A DNA stretch of 64,000 nt from Flavobacterium sp. N1736 (GCF_025947065.1 NZ_CP109994.1:1302001-1366000), one strand, 5' to 3'; positions 43,756 through 53,133 are shown, counted from the first letter of the stretch. Translations and numbers: made by a program. The notes: generated by a model from the letters alone, not told the origin.

Positions 43756-45666
43756 ATGAGTTATTATAAAATTGAAAATTTAGAACAATATTTTAAACAT
43801 TACAATAAGTCAATAAGGGAACCAAGGAAGTTTTGGGGGAAGATCGCAGAGGAGAATTTTACCTGGTACCAACAATGGGATAAAGTAGTAGATTTTAATA
43901 TGGCCGAAGCCGAAGTAAAATGGTTTACAGAAGCTAAAGTTAACATTACCAAGAATTGTATCGACAGGCATTTAAGCAAAAGAGGAGAAAAAACGGCTAT
44001 TATTTTTGAACCGAATGATCCTTCTGAATCTGCTTTACATATAACGTATAACGAATTATACGAAAGAGTATCAAGAATGGCGAATGTTTTGCGTGATCAG
44101 GGCGTTCGTAAAGGAGATCGTGTTTGTATTTATTTACCAATGATTCCGGAATTGGCCGTTGCCGTATTGGCTTGCGCCAGAATTGGGGCAATTCACTCAG
44201 TAATTTTTGCAGGATTCTCAGCATCTGCTGTTACAGCAAGAATTAATGACTGCGAATGTAAAATGGTAATTACTTCTGATGGAGGATACAGAGGAAATAA
44301 AACAATTGACCTTAAAGGAATTGTTGATGAAGCCTTAGACACTTGTCCTACAGTTAGTAAAGTTTTGGTTGTAAAAAGAACCAATACCGAAATTAAAATG
44401 AAAGACGGTCGTGACGAATGGTTACAGCCTTTATTAGATGCTGCAATAGACAATAGTGTAGCTGAAATTATGGATGCCGAAGATCCTTTATTTATTCTGT
44501 ATACATCAGGTTCTACAGGAAAACCAAAAGGAATGGTGCATACTACAGCTGGTTATATGGTGTATACAGCTTATACTTTTAAAAACGTTTTTAGTCACGA
44601 AGAAAATGATATTTTCTGGTGTACTGCAGATATTGGTTGGATTACAGGTCACTCTTATATATTATACGGACCGTTATTAAATGGAGGAACAACCGTAATT
44701 TTTGAAGGAGTTCCGTCTTATCCTGATTTTAGCCGTTTTTGGGATATTATCGAAAAACATAAAATCACACAATTTTATACAGCGCCAACAGCAATTCGTT
44801 CGTTAGCAAAAGAAAGCTTAGATTATATTCAAAAATACCCGTTAAAATCTTTAAAAGTTATTGGATCTGTTGGAGAACCAATCAACGAAGAGGCTTGGCA
44901 CTGGTTTAATGACCACGTTGGAGATAAAAGATGTCCAGTGGTTGATACATGGTGGCAAACTGAAACGGGTGGAATCATGATTTCGCCAATTGCTTTTGTA
45001 ACGCCAACAAAACCAACATACGCAACTTTGCCTTTACCGGGAATTCAGCCTGTTTTAATGGATGAAAAACGTAACGAGATTGAAGGAAACCAAGTTGTGG
45101 GAAGTTTATGTATTAAATTTCCGTGGCCGGGGATCGCCAGAACTATCTGGGGAGATCACCAGCGTTATAAAGACACATATTTTTCATCTTTCCCAGGAAA
45201 ATATTTTACAGGCGACGGAGCATTAAGGGATGAAGTTGGTTATTACAGAATTACAGGTCGAGTTGATGATGTTGTAATTGTTTCTGGTCATAATTTAGGA
45301 ACAGCGCCTATTGAAGATGCAATCAATGAGCATCCGGCAGTTGCAGAATCTGCTATTGTTGGTTTCCCACATGATATAAAAGGAAATGCGCTGTACGGTT
45401 ATGTAATTTTGAAAGAAACAGGAGAAGTTAGAAATAAAGAAAACCTGACAAAAGAAATCAATCAGTACATTGCTGACCATATTGGGCCAATTGCAAAACT
45501 AGACAAAATTCAGTTTGTTTCTGGTTTACCAAAAACACGTTCAGGAAAAATTATGCGTAGAATTTTGCGTAAAATTGCCGAAGGAGATTTCTCTAACTTT
45601 GGAGATACATCGACATTATTAAATCCTGAAATTGTAGAAGAAATTACAAAAGAAAGAATTTCTTAA
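43756..45666 (+). CDS. acs: Acetyl-CoA synthetase (AMP-forming)
   Basis: 636 residues from ATG 43756 (MSYYKIENLEQYFKHYNK), typical Acs length (about 650). Upstream in-frame codons to 43669 cross an inverted repeat and do not resemble Acs. Core motifs: P-loop-like LFILYTSGSTGKPKGMVHT, FWCTADIGWITGHSYILYGPL, VDTWWQTETGGIMISP, FTGDGALRDEVGYYRITGRVDDVVIVSGHN, and the terminal KTRSGKIMRRILRKIAEG with the Lys that is acetylated in regulated Acs enzymes. It activates acetate to acetyl-CoA. The two genes after it on the opposite strand (exonuclease-like and cNMP/CBS/DUF294) accompany acetate genes in other bacteria. Confidence 0.96.
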   Translation: MSYYKIENLEQYFKHYNKSIREPRKFWGKIAEENFTWYQQWDKVVDFNMAEAEVKWFTEAKVNITKNCIDRHLSKRGEKTAIIFEPNDPSESALHITYNELYERVSRMANVLRDQGVRKGDRVCIYLPMIPELAVAVLACARIGAIHSVIFAGFSASAVTARINDCECKMVITSDGGYRGNKTIDLKGIVDEALDTCPTVSKVLVVKRTNTEIKMKDGRDEWLQPLLDAAIDNSVAEIMDAEDPLFILYTSGSTGKPKGMVHTTAGYMVYTAYTFKNVFSHEENDIFWCTADIGWITGHSYILYGPLLNGGTTVIFEGVPSYPDFSRFWDIIEKHKITQFYTAPTAIRSLAKESLDYIQKYPLKSLKVIGSVGEPINEEAWHWFNDHVGDKRCPVVDTWWQTETGGIMISPIAFVTPTKPTYATLPLPGIQPVLMDEKRNEIEGNQVVGSLCIKFPWPGIARTIWGDHQRYKDTYFSSFPGKYFTGDGALRDEVGYYRITGRVDDVVIVSGHNLGTAPIEDAINEHPAVAESAIVGFPHDIKGNALYGYVILKETGEVRNKENLTKEINQYIADHIGPIAKLDKIQFVSGLPKTRSGKIMRRILRKIAEGDFSNFGDTSTLLNPEIVEEITKERIS

Positions 45667-45686
45667 TATTGAAGTAAATAGAAAAC

Positions 45687-45721
45687 AAAAAATGCCTCTT
45701 AAAATTAAGAGGCATTTTTTT
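45687..45721 (+). terminator. Terminator of acs
   Basis: AAAATGCCTCTTAA / TTAAGAGGCATTTT stem with T tract, 20 bases after the stop. It is followed by a TTTCACGCAGATT / GCAGATT word block (45760-45800) like the one between hisC and hisB. Confidence 0.93.
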
Positions 45722-45824
45722 TTATAATAATAAATCAGCTTATGTATATTTTAAATTTTTTTTCACGCAGATTTGACAGATTAAGCAGATTTTTTTTAAT
45801 CTTTTTTAATTCTTTCGTACGGTT

Positions 45825-45928
45825 TGTCATTTCGACCGGAGGGAGAAATCACACCAGAAATTCCGCAAAGTAAAGAACCAATCTTTATCGAGTTTCGAGT
45901 GTGATTTCTCCCTCCGGTCGAAATGACA
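45825..45928. repeat. Family B hairpin element, copy 5
   Basis: 30-bp perfect arms (45825-45854 and 45899-45928) bounded by TGTCATTTCGACC and its complement. Interior AACCAATCTTTATCGAG in forward orientation. It lies between convergent acs and the exonuclease-like gene, ending 8 bases from the latter's stop. Confidence 0.93.
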
Positions 45929-45936
45929 GTAAAAAA

Positions 45937-46533
45937 TTATTTAATTCCCAATCTCGATTTTAATTTCAAAAATAAAAGTGCAATTCTGTAAGCATCTTCA
46001 GAAGAAGAATTCCTGTCACTTTTTGGAATTTTAAAAATTTCACCTAAATCGTCCAATGAAAATTGTTTGTCATTAATATCAGTCAATTTGCGGTACATCA
46101 TGTCAACATCCAAAGCTTCGTTTTTTAATCTTCCACAATCCAGGCGTTCCAAGGCACTATTAAGCATTTCAATATCAAAATTGATATGATGCCCAACCAA
46201 AATCGCATTTCCCAGAAAATTAACAAAAGCTTCCAGAGCAGCCGGTTCTTCCATTTTAATCATCTTGCTTTCGATAATAAATTCATTCGAAAGACCATTA
46301 TCGTGCAAAAACTTGTATTGCAATAAAACAGACTCAAAACTGTCTTTAATTACAACACTGTCGTCAATTATAGAAAATGCTCCCAATGATAAAATTACAT
46401 CCTTATTCGGGTTTAAGCCAGAAGTTTCAGTCGATAAAACTACAAATCGGTTAGGCTTTGTTTCGAATTTGGTTAAATAATCCTTCCAAAAATCAGGATA
46501 TTCTTTATTGATATTTTTAATCCAATCTAACAT
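45937..46533 (-). CDS. DnaQ-like 3'-5' exonuclease fold protein with altered active site
   Basis: 198 residues. The RNase-H-like DEDD fold is recognisable: VVLSTETSGLNPNKDVILSLGAF (motif I), LVGHHINFDIEMLNSAL (motif II) and SSSEDAYRIALLFLKL (motif III). In motif I the usual D-x-E-T-T-G reads S-T-E-T-S-G, so the first catalytic Asp is Ser. In motif III the general-base His five residues before the Asp is Asn. Activity is therefore doubtful. The gene lies 2 bases downstream of the DUF294 gene on the same strand; such DUF294-exonuclease pairs occur near acetate uptake and acs genes in other bacteria, suggesting a regulatory rather than repair role. Confidence 0.82.
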   Translation of the reverse strand: MLDWIKNINKEYPDFWKDYLTKFETKPNRFVVLSTETSGLNPNKDVILSLGAFSIIDDSVVIKDSFESVLLQYKFLHDNGLSNEFIIESKMIKMEEPAALEAFVNFLGNAILVGHHINFDIEMLNSALERLDCGRLKNEALDVDMMYRKLTDINDKQFSLDDLGEIFKIPKSDRNSSSEDAYRIALLFLKLKSRLGIK

Positions 46534-46535
46534 AC

Positions 46536-48452
46536 TTATGAAAATTGCGTAAGTTGAAATTTGCTCTTGATTAATTCTTCAAGATCTTTCATTGGCGTTA
46601 GAGCATTTTTTAATTTCTCTCTATCTGTTTTTGACATTTCTTTGATATTAATATATTGTCCGGAATCGTCATTTTTTAAACCTTCAACAGTTCTAAATTT
46701 TGATAATGTCAGAAAAGCTTCGGCACAACTTAAATAAATTTCCGCATTTTTAGAATCCGTAATCGCTAATTGCTTGAATCTTAAATAAGTATTTTGAATT
46801 CCTTTTATATTAGAATTTAAAATCAACAAACGCGCGCCATCAATTAATGGCATTAAAGCACGTGTTTTAATATCAAATTTTCCTTTTTGCGGTCCTTCTT
46901 CTTCAACAATAAACTTTTTGAAAAAGCTTAAAGGAGAATTTCTTTTTAAAGCATCATTTCCTAAAAAGTCAAAGAATAAAGTATTGTTTACAGCATTTTT
47001 AAAAATAACACTTTCTATCGCTTCTTCAATTTTTGGTTCTCCAAAAACGATCTCATAATCAAAGAAAATACTACTTAAATCATTGCTGTTTTCACCTGGA
47101 GTATTCATCCAACTGTTGTATTGTTTTGTCCAGTCAGTCAATGACTTACACCATAACATATTACTTCCCATATGTCCGTTAGGGCAAAGCTCATAACCTA
47201 CTTTTTCTAATATGGCTGTTGTTCTTTTTGCCAGTCTTAAAAAATAATCTTTTACGTCTCTGTATTTTTCCGGAGTAACATCTTCAAAAACTAAAATGCT
47301 ATCCTGATCTGTAAGCAAAAGCTGTTCTTTACGTCCTTGACTACCAATACTTAACCACGCAAATCGAGCAGGAGGTGAGCCTAAATCTAAAATAGACAAT
47401 TCTACCGCACGTTTAATGATGGCCAGGTTAATTTCACTCGCAATATTACTAACGTGTGAAAGCGGAATATTTTTTTGAAGCGAATTCTGAATCAAATCAG
47501 ATAAACGATCTCGTATTTGTTTTAAGTCTTTCGGAAGCTGCGAACGTTTAATTTCTTTAATTAAAACCCCGGGATTGCTTGCCTGAGCAACAATTAAATC
47601 ATGTTCAGAGATAATTCCTTTAACAGCAGATTTACTCGTACCGTCCTTAGTAACACATAAATGCGTTACATTATGTTTTAGCATTAAAAGCTGAGCCTCG
47701 GCAAGAGAAACATTTTCTAATACAGTAACCACCGGCGATGACATAATTTTGTCAATCGTTTCAGTAATAGGATAGCGTCCTGTAGCAATTTTAGAAGACA
47801 AATCAGCGTCTGTAACAATACCAATAGGGTGATTTTTTTCTGTAACCACAATATTGTCAACCATAGATTCCGTCATTAAAATAGCCACATCTTTTACAAT
47901 ACGGTTTGCTTCTGTTTTTAATGGCGAATTATTATAGGTTAGAGACTGAAGATATTGCATTTCAGACTGTTGATCTACATAAAACGAAGTGTCGGAAATT
48001 AATTTTCCGTTAGAACTTACATTATCCTTGGTATGTCTTGAATTTACGGCGAAATTTTCAAGCAAAAAGTTTAATACATCAGAATTATTGGCTACAAAAG
48101 GTCTGAATGCAACAATTGGAATAGCATAAATAATGCTTTCTTCTCGTGCTTTAGCAGTCATCATATAGTTATTTTTGGCAAAAAACGGACGTAAACCAAA
48201 AATATCACCTTCATGACATTTATTAATTATAGTTTCCTCACCATCAGCAATTGTTGTCAGATTTATAACGCCGGAAGCCACTACATAAAAACTATCATGT
48301 AAGGGATCATCATTTTGAAACAATATCGCATGTTTCTCTAAATTAAGAACACGAATATTGGTTGCAATATCAGCTAATTCCTGAAAAGTTAAGTTATTAA
48401 ATGGCGGGTATTCTTTTAGAAAATCTGCAATATGCTCAGCAATTGTATTCAT
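46536..48452 (-). CDS. Cyclic-nucleotide-binding, CBS and DUF294 nucleotidyltransferase-like signalling protein
   Basis: 638 residues in four parts. Residues about 20-125: cNMP-binding barrel (FYVVASGVINLTTIADGEETIINKCHEGDIFG). Residues about 180-290: a CBS pair (LMTESMVDNIVVTEKNHPIGIVTDADL and MSSPVVTVLENVSLAEAQLLMLKH). Around 368-390: nucleotidyltransferase motif WLSIGSQGRKEQLLLTDQDSILVFED with G370-S371 and D382/D384. The rest is the DUF294 C-terminal substrate-binding helical domain. It probably transfers a nucleotide to a protein partner or regulates it in response to nucleotide ligands. It forms a two-gene unit with the exonuclease-like gene, convergent with acs. Confidence 0.92.
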   Translation of the reverse strand: MNTIAEHIADFLKEYPPFNNLTFQELADIATNIRVLNLEKHAILFQNDDPLHDSFYVVASGVINLTTIADGEETIINKCHEGDIFGLRPFFAKNNYMMTAKAREESIIYAIPIVAFRPFVANNSDVLNFLLENFAVNSRHTKDNVSSNGKLISDTSFYVDQQSEMQYLQSLTYNNSPLKTEANRIVKDVAILMTESMVDNIVVTEKNHPIGIVTDADLSSKIATGRYPITETIDKIMSSPVVTVLENVSLAEAQLLMLKHNVTHLCVTKDGTSKSAVKGIISEHDLIVAQASNPGVLIKEIKRSQLPKDLKQIRDRLSDLIQNSLQKNIPLSHVSNIASEINLAIIKRAVELSILDLGSPPARFAWLSIGSQGRKEQLLLTDQDSILVFEDVTPEKYRDVKDYFLRLAKRTTAILEKVGYELCPNGHMGSNMLWCKSLTDWTKQYNSWMNTPGENSNDLSSIFFDYEIVFGEPKIEEAIESVIFKNAVNNTLFFDFLGNDALKRNSPLSFFKKFIVEEEGPQKGKFDIKTRALMPLIDGARLLILNSNIKGIQNTYLRFKQLAITDSKNAEIYLSCAEAFLTLSKFRTVEGLKNDDSGQYINIKEMSKTDREKLKNALTPMKDLEELIKSKFQLTQFS

Positions 48453-48819
48453 ATGTTTGATAATTTCTTTAAAGTATCGAATGTAAAAATAATAAAATAA
48501 ACTCTTACAATGAAAGCATCTGGAACAGAATATGGTTATTATTAAAAAAATGTTAATTATCCCAATTTAAAATGATATTTATCGATAATTTTTGTCTTTA
48601 ATCGAGAAAATTTGGCTTCAATTTTCACAGATTAAATTCTAAGATTCGAGAGAATGTAAATTAAATCAAAAGATATTATTTATAAACGGGATAAAGAGAA
48701 TCTAAGAACGAATACAAATCAGATTATTTGTAAAATATTGATGCAGAGGAGTTCTCTAAAAAGTCTATTTTACATAATATAAATTATAGTTCAAATATGT
48801 TGTAACCGAAATACATGCT
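48453..48819. other. 367-base gap without a gene
   Basis: AT-rich upstream region of the DUF294 gene and downstream region of the next minus-strand gene. The only structure I see is TGTAAAATA (48729-48737) complementary to TATTTTACA (48766-48774), enclosing AGAG/CTCT; no promoter of consensus form and no plausible small gene. Confidence 0.5.
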
Positions 48820-49200
48820 TTATTCGTGTACTTTCGTTAAAATTGTTTCTTTTGGCATTAAATCAGCTCCACCGCGTTTTACAAACTGCAAAACGCCATC
48901 ATTTGCAAAAAGAACTGCGCTTACAGAACCTTTTTCACCTTTGATACTTATTTGGGCTTTTTCACCAAGTACATATACATTACCGGTGATATCCATAACG
49001 CCTGTAACAAATTTTTCGTCGCTGCTTGTAATTTCTGCAGTTCCGTATATTTTATTATTTGATTGCGCTATATTTAATTTTAAAACATATTCTTTACTGC
49101 AGTGTTTGCAATTTTCAGTGCTCCAGGTTCCATTAAACAGATTTGTTTGAGAATATGCTGAAAAGGAAATAAATAGCAGCAACAGAAAAATATTTTTCAT
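48820..49200 (-). CDS. Small secreted protein, unknown function
   Basis: 126 residues with a clear signal peptide (MKNIFLLLLFISFSAYSQ). The mature part starts TNLFNGTWSTENCKHCSKEYVLKL, with two Cys in CKHC and a beta-barrel-like alternation (KIYGTAEITSSDEKFVTGVMDITGNVYVLG), resembling the small lipocalin-like or DUF2147-like secreted proteins of Bacteroidetes, but I cannot place it firmly. A -7 element (TATATTTG on the minus strand) lies 30 bases upstream. Expected in the periplasm or outside. Confidence 0.75.
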   Translation of the reverse strand: MKNIFLLLLFISFSAYSQTNLFNGTWSTENCKHCSKEYVLKLNIAQSNNKIYGTAEITSSDEKFVTGVMDITGNVYVLGEKAQISIKGEKGSVSAVLFANDGVLQFVKRGGADLMPKETILTKVHE

Positions 49201-49230
49201 CAGATTAAAGATTTAAAGGAATTTTGTTTT

Positions 49231-49238
49231 CAAATATA
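49231..49238 (-). promoter_or_regulatory. -7 element for the small secreted protein
   Basis: On the minus strand reads TATATTTG, 31 bases before the ATG at 49200. Confidence 0.5.
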
Positions 49239-49242
49239 AAAT

Positions 49243-49272
49243 AAAAAAAGCACCATATAAAATGATGCTTTT
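49243..49272 (-). terminator. Terminator of the next upstream minus-strand gene
   Basis: AAAAGCA (49246-49252) complementary to TGCTTTT (49266-49272); on the minus strand the hairpin is followed by seven T. It ends the gene at 49294-49710. Confidence 0.75.
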
Positions 49273-49293
49273 GATATAATTTCTAAAATTTGC

Positions 49294-49710
49294 TTAAATC
49301 TTAGTTTGATAAACAGATTTTCCGTCTAAAGAAATGTCAATTAAACCGGTTCTTTGTGTAAACGTTGTTCTTAAAACACTTCCTTTAAAAAGAGAAACGT
49401 CTCCGTAAACTTTTCCGGCTTCATCTGTAACATATTCGAACAATAATTTTTTGTTATCAGGCTCAATTCCAATCTTATAACTTGAGAATTTTGTTCCTTT
49501 TAAATCAAATGTCTGCTGTGAATCGATAATTTTTCCGTCAGCATAAAAATTTGTAATAGCCTTATTTAGTGTAATATCCGGATAATATTTGTTTACTTTT
49601 TCAAGTAAAGAATATTGAGCCGGGTTTGCATCTTCTAGTTTAGATGTAATGGTTTGAGCAAACGAAATTGTTGTAAAAATAAGAGCTAAAAGTAATGTGA
49701 ATTTTTTCAT
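49294..49710 (-). CDS. Small secreted protein, unknown function
   Basis: 138 residues from the ATG at 49710 (MKKFTLLLALIFTTISFAQ, a signal peptide); a longer frame exists upstream but would bury the signal sequence. The mature part has repeated strand-turn elements (ADGKIIDSQQTFDLKGTKFSSYKIG, DEAGKVYGDVSLFKG) and no Cys or catalytic motif. I do not recognise a family. It is divergent from the Bcr/CflA exporter gene. Unrelated in sequence to the other small secreted protein beside it. Confidence 0.75.
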   Translation of the reverse strand: MKKFTLLLALIFTTISFAQTITSKLEDANPAQYSLLEKVNKYYPDITLNKAITNFYADGKIIDSQQTFDLKGTKFSSYKIGIEPDNKKLLFEYVTDEAGKVYGDVSLFKGSVLRTTFTQRTGLIDISLDGKSVYQTKI

Positions 49711-49816
49711 AAATTTAAATTTAATGGTTAGAGTTTCAAAATAATTTTTAAAACTTACATAATATCCATTTTTTGCATAAAATGCGATTATTATATGTAT
49801 CAAGGTACTAAATATT

Positions 49817-49824
49817 TATCTTTG
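49817..49824 (+). promoter_or_regulatory. -7 element of the Bcr/CflA exporter gene
   Basis: TATCTTTG, 30 bases before the ATG at 49854; no TTG at normal spacing. Confidence 0.55.
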
Positions 49825-49853
49825 CACGAAATAAAAAGCAAAATTTTAAGAAA

Positions 49854-51083
49854 ATGACAACAAAAAAATACATTCAACTTATCCTTATTTTAGGTTCTTT
49901 AACAGCACTTGGTCCATTTTCTATCGATATGTATTTACCTGGTTTTTCGGGCATTGCAAAAGATTTGCATACAACTGTTGCTAAAGTTTCAATGAGTTTA
50001 TCGAGTTATTTTATCGGAATTTCTGCGGGACAATTACTTTATGGACCTTTATTAGACCGCTTTGGTCGCAAAAAACCTTTATTTGTTGGCTTAATGGTTT
50101 ATATTTTGGCTTCTTTAGGTTGTGTTTATGTAACTAATATTGATTCTTTTATCCTTCTGCGCTTTATTCAGGCCGTTGGAAGCTGTGCTGCAACTGTAGC
50201 TTCTGTCGCTATGGTTCGTGATTTATTTCCTGTAAAAGATATTCCAAAAGTATTTTCATTATTAATGCTTGTTTTGGGACTTTCGCCAATGCTAGCGCCA
50301 ACAATTGGTGGTTATGTTACTGAAGATTATGGCTGGCATACTGTGTTTTTTATATTAATGTGTATGGGAATCGCTATTTTAATTGCCTCACAAGTTGGTT
50401 TGCCAAATAGTTTTAAACCGGATACTTCGATTTCATTAAAACCGAAACCTATAATTTCTAACTTTTTAAAGGTTTTAAAAGAGCCACAATTTTATACCTA
50501 TGCATTTACAGGTTCTATCGCTTTTTCGGGTTTATTTACCTATGTAGCGGCCTCTCCTATAGTTTTTATGGATATTTACCATGTAGACGCCAAAACATAC
50601 GGATGGATTTTTGCTTTTATGTCTGTAAGTTTTATTGGTTCAAGCCAATTAAATTCGATATTATTAAAACGATTTTCAAGCGAACAAATGATTTTTGGAG
50701 CCTTAATTGCCCAATCTGTAATAAGCATTGTTTTCCTGATACTTTCGTTAAATAACCTTTTAGGTTTGTATGAAACGATCACAATGTTATTTTTATTTTT
50801 GGGATGTTTAGGAATCTCAAATCCAAATACTGCGGGACTTACAATGGCGCCTTTTGCTAAAAATGCTGGAAGCGCTTCGGCGTTAATGGGCGCAATTCAG
50901 TTAGGATTAGGTTCTTTAGCTTCGTTTGCCGTTGGTATTTTTGTAAAGAATTCTGTTGCACCAATGGTTATTATTATAACTTCAACAACAATTATTGCAT
51001 TTATTGTGCTGAATGTTGGAAAACGATTTATCAAAGAAAAAGTAGAAGTTTCTAACGAAGATGACATTGTGATTGGGCATTAA
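49854..51083 (+). CDS. Bcr/CflA-family multidrug efflux MFS transporter
   Basis: 409 residues with 12 predicted membrane helices. The family signature near the N-terminus is PFSIDMYLPGFSGIAKDL, and the MFS loop 2-3 motif is LYGPLLDRFGRKKPLFVG. Helix 4 carries RFIQAVGSCAATVASVAMVRDLF with the Arg typical of drug:proton antiporters, and helix 5 has LVLGLSPMLAPTIGGYV (motif C-like GPxxGG variant). It exports drugs or small metabolites such as cysteine at the expense of the proton gradient. Substrate not determinable. Followed by a family B hairpin and the convergent NDH-2 gene. Confidence 0.93.
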   Translation: MTTKKYIQLILILGSLTALGPFSIDMYLPGFSGIAKDLHTTVAKVSMSLSSYFIGISAGQLLYGPLLDRFGRKKPLFVGLMVYILASLGCVYVTNIDSFILLRFIQAVGSCAATVASVAMVRDLFPVKDIPKVFSLLMLVLGLSPMLAPTIGGYVTEDYGWHTVFFILMCMGIAILIASQVGLPNSFKPDTSISLKPKPIISNFLKVLKEPQFYTYAFTGSIAFSGLFTYVAASPIVFMDIYHVDAKTYGWIFAFMSVSFIGSSQLNSILLKRFSSEQMIFGALIAQSVISIVFLILSLNNLLGLYETITMLFLFLGCLGISNPNTAGLTMAPFAKNAGSASALMGAIQLGLGSLASFAVGIFVKNSVAPMVIIITSTTIIAFIVLNVGKRFIKEKVEVSNEDDIVIGH

Positions 51084-51091
51084 CACAATGT

Positions 51092-51195
51092 TTTGTCATT
51101 TCGACGGAGGAATAATCACACGCGTATATCGACAAAGATTAGGGATTTTCTTTGCGGAATTTCTGATGTGATTATTCCTCCGTCGAAATGACAAA
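51092..51195. repeat. Family B hairpin element, copy 6
   Basis: 29-bp perfect arms (51092-51120 and 51167-51195). Interior carries CGACAAAGATTAGG, the reverse orientation, as in copy 1. Lies between the convergent exporter and NDH-2 genes. Confidence 0.93.
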
Positions 51196-51221
51196 CTAAT
51201 TGGAATTTGGAATTTTAAATT

Positions 51222-52481
51222 TTAAGTTCTTTTCTCAGGTCTGATAATCATTCTAAGAGATTGATCTCTGGCAAAATACGCTACCATCCAATTCCAGAAC
51301 GTATTAATCCTGTTTCTATACGTTATAAGAGAAATTAAATGGATAAACAACCAGATAATCCAGGCAAAAAATCCTTTAAAATGCCATTTTGGACTTGGTA
51401 AATCTACTACAGCTTTATTTTTTCCTATAATTGCCATAGAACCTTTATCATTATAAGCAAATGGTTTTAAAGGTTTGTTTTTTACTTTCGCTTTAAAGTT
51501 TTTAGCCAGATTTAATCCTTGTTGAATCGCAACCTGAGCCACTTGCGGATGTCCGTCGGGAAAATTTTTATCTCCCGCTAAAATTGCAGTATCACCAATT
51601 GCATAAACATTTTCAAGACCGTTTACTTTACTGTATTGATCTGTGGCCATACGACGACCGCGACCGTAACTTTCTTTCGGAATTCCTTCAAAAATTTTAG
51701 CCGAAACTCCCGCCGCCCAAATTAAATTTTTGGTTTTAATCGTGTCTCCGTTTTCAAAATGCACCGTATCGTCTACATAATCAACAACTCTGGTGTTCAG
51801 TTTTACCACAACACCCAGTTTTGTAAGCGCTTCTAGTGTATCTTTTTGAGAATCTTTACTCATTGGCGACAGCAAAGCATCTCCTCCATCGACTAAATAA
51901 ACATTACTTGCAGAAGTTTCTAATTCAGGATATTCTTTTAAAAGAATATTTTTTCGCATTTCGGCAAACATTCCAGAAACCTCTACTCCTGTTGGTCCGC
52001 CACCGGCAACAACAATTGTCAATAATTTACGACGTTTGCGAATATCTTTTGTGATTGCCGCTTTTTCAAGATTTTTAAGTAATGCATTTCGCATTTCGAT
52101 GGCATCATTTAAGGTTTTCATCGGAATGGCGTTTTTCATTACGTTTTCCATTCCAAAATAACTCGTTTCGGCACCAGTGGCAAAAACCAGATGATCGTAT
52201 GTTAGTTCGCCATTACTAAGGATTATTTTATTTTCGGCAGGAACAACAGAAAGTAATTCTCCCAAACGAAACTGAAGATTCTTTTTACCGGCAAAAAATT
52301 TTCTAAAAGGATAACTAATACTTGATGGTTCTAAAAAAGCGGTAGCAACTTGATATATTAACGGAGGAAAGAAATTATAATTATTTTTATCTACAAGTGT
52401 AACTTGTATTTCAGGCTGATTGACAAGCTCTTTTGCAAGATTGATTCCCGCAAAACCGCCTCCTATGATGACTATATTCAT
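51222..52481 (-). CDS. ndh: Type II NADH dehydrogenase (NDH-2-like FAD oxidoreductase)
   Basis: 419 residues. N-terminal FAD Rossmann motif NIVIIGGGFAGINLAKELV; DHLVFATGAETSYFG; the second NADH-binding motif LLTIVVAGGGPTGVEVSGMFAEM about residue 160; and LENVYAIGDTAILAG, which contacts FAD. The C-terminal part (FKGFFAWIIWLFIHLISLITYRNRINTFWNWMVAYF) is a hydrophobic/amphipathic membrane anchor typical of NDH-2. It passes electrons from NADH to menaquinone on the inner face of the inner membrane without proton pumping. Confidence 0.92.
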   Translation of the reverse strand: MNIVIIGGGFAGINLAKELVNQPEIQVTLVDKNNYNFFPPLIYQVATAFLEPSSISYPFRKFFAGKKNLQFRLGELLSVVPAENKIILSNGELTYDHLVFATGAETSYFGMENVMKNAIPMKTLNDAIEMRNALLKNLEKAAITKDIRKRRKLLTIVVAGGGPTGVEVSGMFAEMRKNILLKEYPELETSASNVYLVDGGDALLSPMSKDSQKDTLEALTKLGVVVKLNTRVVDYVDDTVHFENGDTIKTKNLIWAAGVSAKIFEGIPKESYGRGRRMATDQYSKVNGLENVYAIGDTAILAGDKNFPDGHPQVAQVAIQQGLNLAKNFKAKVKNKPLKPFAYNDKGSMAIIGKNKAVVDLPSPKWHFKGFFAWIIWLFIHLISLITYRNRINTFWNWMVAYFARDQSLRMIIRPEKRT

Positions 52482-52605
52482 ATATGTTGTTTATTAACTA
52501 GGATTTATAACTAAAACTATTTTGCCTAAAGCAATTCTATAAATTTAACATTATAATTTCAAATAGAAAAACCAATTTTGCGTTTTCTGTTAAATATTTA
52601 TGGAA

Positions 52606-53133
52606 CTAATTATCCAGTTTTAGTTTCATCATAAGGTCTGTTTGTTCATCGTTCCCGAGTTTAAAAATATGCTTGTCGAATTCAGTAAAACCATTCTTTT
52701 TATAAAAACGCAACGCTCTCAGATTGTTTTCCCAAACGCCCAGCCACACATATTCAGTATTTTTTTCCTTAGCTATTTCAATAGCTTTATCATAAAGCAA
52801 TTGTCCGATTTTCTTTCCGTGAAATTCTTTTGAAACATAGATTCTTTCAATTTCCAACGATTTATTGTCTTTTAATTCGGTTTGAGATTCTCCAAAATTA
52901 ATTTTCAAATAACCAATTACTTCATTGTCAAGAGTTGCAAAGTAAAACTCAGAATTATCATCTGTAAGTTCTTCGGTTAGTTTTTGATACGAGAATTTTT
53001 CTTTGAGATAACTTTTCATGTTTTCTTCAGAATTTGATTCTGAAAATGTTTCATGAAAAGTTTGCTGGCCAATTTTTTGCAACTGGTCAATTTCGTTAAG
53101 GGATATTTGTCTAATTATAATATTTTCTGCCAT
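52606..53133 (-). CDS. GNAT-family N-acetyltransferase
   Basis: 175 residues. The acetyl-CoA-binding core is IERIYVSKEFHGKKIGQLLYDKAIEIAKEK, with a Q/R-x-x-G-x-G/A-like pyrophosphate loop (KEFHGKKIG). The preceding strand VIGYLKINFGES and the following YVWLGVWENNLRALRFYKKNGF (motif B, with RALRFYKKNGF) complete the fold. Cytosolic acetyltransferase; substrate could be a small amine, an antibiotic or a protein N-terminus. Monocistronic by spacing (83 bases to the helicase gene, 124 to NDH-2). Confidence 0.9.
   Translation of the reverse strand: MAENIIIRQISLNEIDQLQKIGQQTFHETFSESNSEENMKSYLKEKFSYQKLTEELTDDNSEFYFATLDNEVIGYLKINFGESQTELKDNKSLEIERIYVSKEFHGKKIGQLLYDKAIEIAKEKNTEYVWLGVWENNLRALRFYKKNGFTEFDKHIFKLGNDEQTDLMMKLKLDN

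Noticed and set aside
48815..49150. Plus-strand frame of 111 codons at 48815
   Set aside because: It is antisense to the small secreted protein gene, which has a clear signal peptide and a matching promoter element; the plus-strand product has no recognisable features.
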